Shown here in pieces: positions 63,548-64,000 of a DNA stretch of 64,000 nucleotides. Positions within the stretch are counted from its first letter, which is position 1. The number at the start of each line of letters is the position of its first letter. Made by a program: the position numbers and the translations under genes. This DNA comes from Flavobacterium acetivorans. Its GTDB lineage: Bacteria > Bacteroidota > Bacteroidia > Flavobacteriales > Flavobacteriaceae. The stretch lies in assembly GCF_020911885.1 (NCBI RefSeq), contig NZ_CP087132.1:2108001-2172000 (forward strand), given 5' to 3'. The notes beneath the pieces were generated by a model. That model was not told the DNA's origin and made no database searches. It saw only the letters and a list, made by a program, of their open reading frames with translations.

Positions 63548-63902
63548 GAGGTATTTTTTTTAGTTGTCTTTAGTTTTTAATGGAGTCTAAAGTTTTAAAT
63601 TTTAGTGTCTCCAATAGATAATTTTCTATTCAATAGTATTAGGAATCTATATTTTCAATCGCGTATTAGAGTTTTTATGCTTAAAAAGCGGAACTACTAG
63701 GGTTGCCGGTATTGAAATAGTGAATCTGTTAAATAGTAATTTAGTAGAAATCTGATTTTCTTCAATCGGAGTATTTTTGCTGTATTTTCTATTGATACAG
63801 CAAAGGAATAGAATAATTGAAAATTATGGCGCTATACATTTACTATTAAGTTGTAAACATACAAAATAATTTAATAAATAAAGAGTATTTATTAAATTAT
63901 TT
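63548..63902 (-). other. Upstream region of the sialic-acid operon
   Basis: No gene is visible. It contains an imperfect inverted repeat around 63580-63620 (GGAGTCTAAAG facing TTTTAGTGTCTCC) that could be an operator, and the AT-only hairpin at 63863-63903. I saw no perfect TAnnTTTG box on the minus strand. Confidence 0.45.
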
Positions 63903-63903
63903 T
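63863..63903. terminator. AT-only perfect inverted repeat, probable terminator
   Basis: AAAATAATTTAATAAATA and its exact complement flank AAGAG: an 18-bp stem with no G or C. It lies downstream of the partial gene at the right edge and upstream of the nan operon, so it may end the former's transcript. An operator role is the alternative. Confidence 0.5.
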
Positions 63904-64000
63904 AATAACAAAAGTTAAAATAAATGTTAGTTATTGATAAGGGAGGATAACATTTTTTCTTTTACAACACAACAAGCACCAATAACGCCGGCGCGACGGC
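63903..64000 (-). CDS. C-terminal end of a protein, possibly ROK family (partial)
   Basis: Only the tail is inside the window. One minus-strand frame reads RRAGVIGACCVV, which resembles the C-terminal GxIGA segment of ROK kinases or repressors. In that frame the first stop is near 63903. A T-rich run near 63954-63963 makes the end uncertain: a one-base change would lead into a frame ending MLSSLINN at about 63928. It would be transcribed in the same direction as the nan operon. A regulator or kinase for sialic acid or ManNAc would suit the place, but this is a guess. Confidence 0.35.

Noticed and set aside
1..64000. CRISPR arrays, tRNA or rRNA genes, insertion sequences and prophage genes
   Set aside because: No spaced direct repeats, cloverleaf-like segments, transposase or phage motifs were found on reading both strands.

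Overview
The window comes from an AT-rich member of the Bacteroidota, most likely a Flavobacterium-like Flavobacteriaceae. The evidence is SusC/SusD pairs, a Por (type IX) secretion C-terminal sorting domain, TAnnTTTG-type -7 promoter elements, AT-rich starts without Shine-Dalgarno sequences, and protein families typical of that group. No rRNA, tRNA, CRISPR array, insertion sequence or phage gene was seen. Almost everything serves capture and breakdown of animal-type glycans: N-glycans, O-linked N-acetylgalactosamine, galactose and sialic acid.

Layout. (1) 1-18328, + strand: the tail of a SusC, its SusD, then an N-glycan cassette: GH2 beta-mannosidase (an unusual short form), GH92, an endonuclease/exonuclease/phosphatase-fold enzyme, a second GH92, GH125, GH16, GH20, a ROK sugar kinase, glycosylasparaginase and a CutC-family protein. 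(2) 18481-23985, - strand: an amino-sugar operon read as GHMP sugar kinase, sugar-phosphate nucleotidyltransferase, FucP/NagP-like permease and a NagB-PIG-L fusion. (3) 24390-26082: a LacI-family regulator and a CBM9-like protein without a signal peptide, flanked by large regulatory regions. (4) 26940-39755, + strand: a second complete SusC/SusD system with two surface lipoproteins, a 1342-residue type IX secreted propeller protein and a small lipoprotein. (5) 39881-42634: an unknown small protein and a heme-type TonB receptor. (6) 42975-45777: a DUF5077/DUF3472 protein and a GH109 alpha-N-acetylgalactosaminidase. (7) 46233-52391: a Leloir galactose operon (galM, galK, galT, galE) with a sodium/sugar symporter. 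(8) 52775-54004: a Tat-exported metallophosphoesterase. (9) 54101-63547, - strand: a sialic-acid operon (nanA, Kelch mutarotase, MFS permease, two-domain O-acetylesterase, N-acylglucosamine 2-epimerase, sialidase, nagA). A protein tail enters at the right edge.

How it fits together. Sialidase, O-acetylesterase, GH20, GH92, GH125, beta-mannosidase and glycosylasparaginase can dismantle complex and high-mannose N-glycans. GH109 releases GalNAc. NanA, the epimerase, a kinase, NagA and NagB funnel sialic acid and GlcNAc to fructose 6-phosphate. The Gal genes take galactose.

The most interesting signal is regulatory. A palindrome with core TGTGTTCGAACACA lies upstream of four separate units: the kinase operon, the second SusC/D operon, the DUF3472-GH109 unit and the phosphoesterase. 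It stands 40-41 bases before a near-identical -7-like element ending in TTCG. This defines a regulon for the LacI-family protein encoded beside one of the sites. A second motif, ACYGGTA-N3-ACTGGTA, is placed exactly 21 bases before a perfect TAnnTTTG box at both the galactose operon and the kinase operon. Together these suggest an undescribed amino-sugar (perhaps GalNAc) salvage system built on GHMP kinase, nucleotidyltransferase, permease and NagB-PIG-L, linked to GH109 and galactose metabolism.
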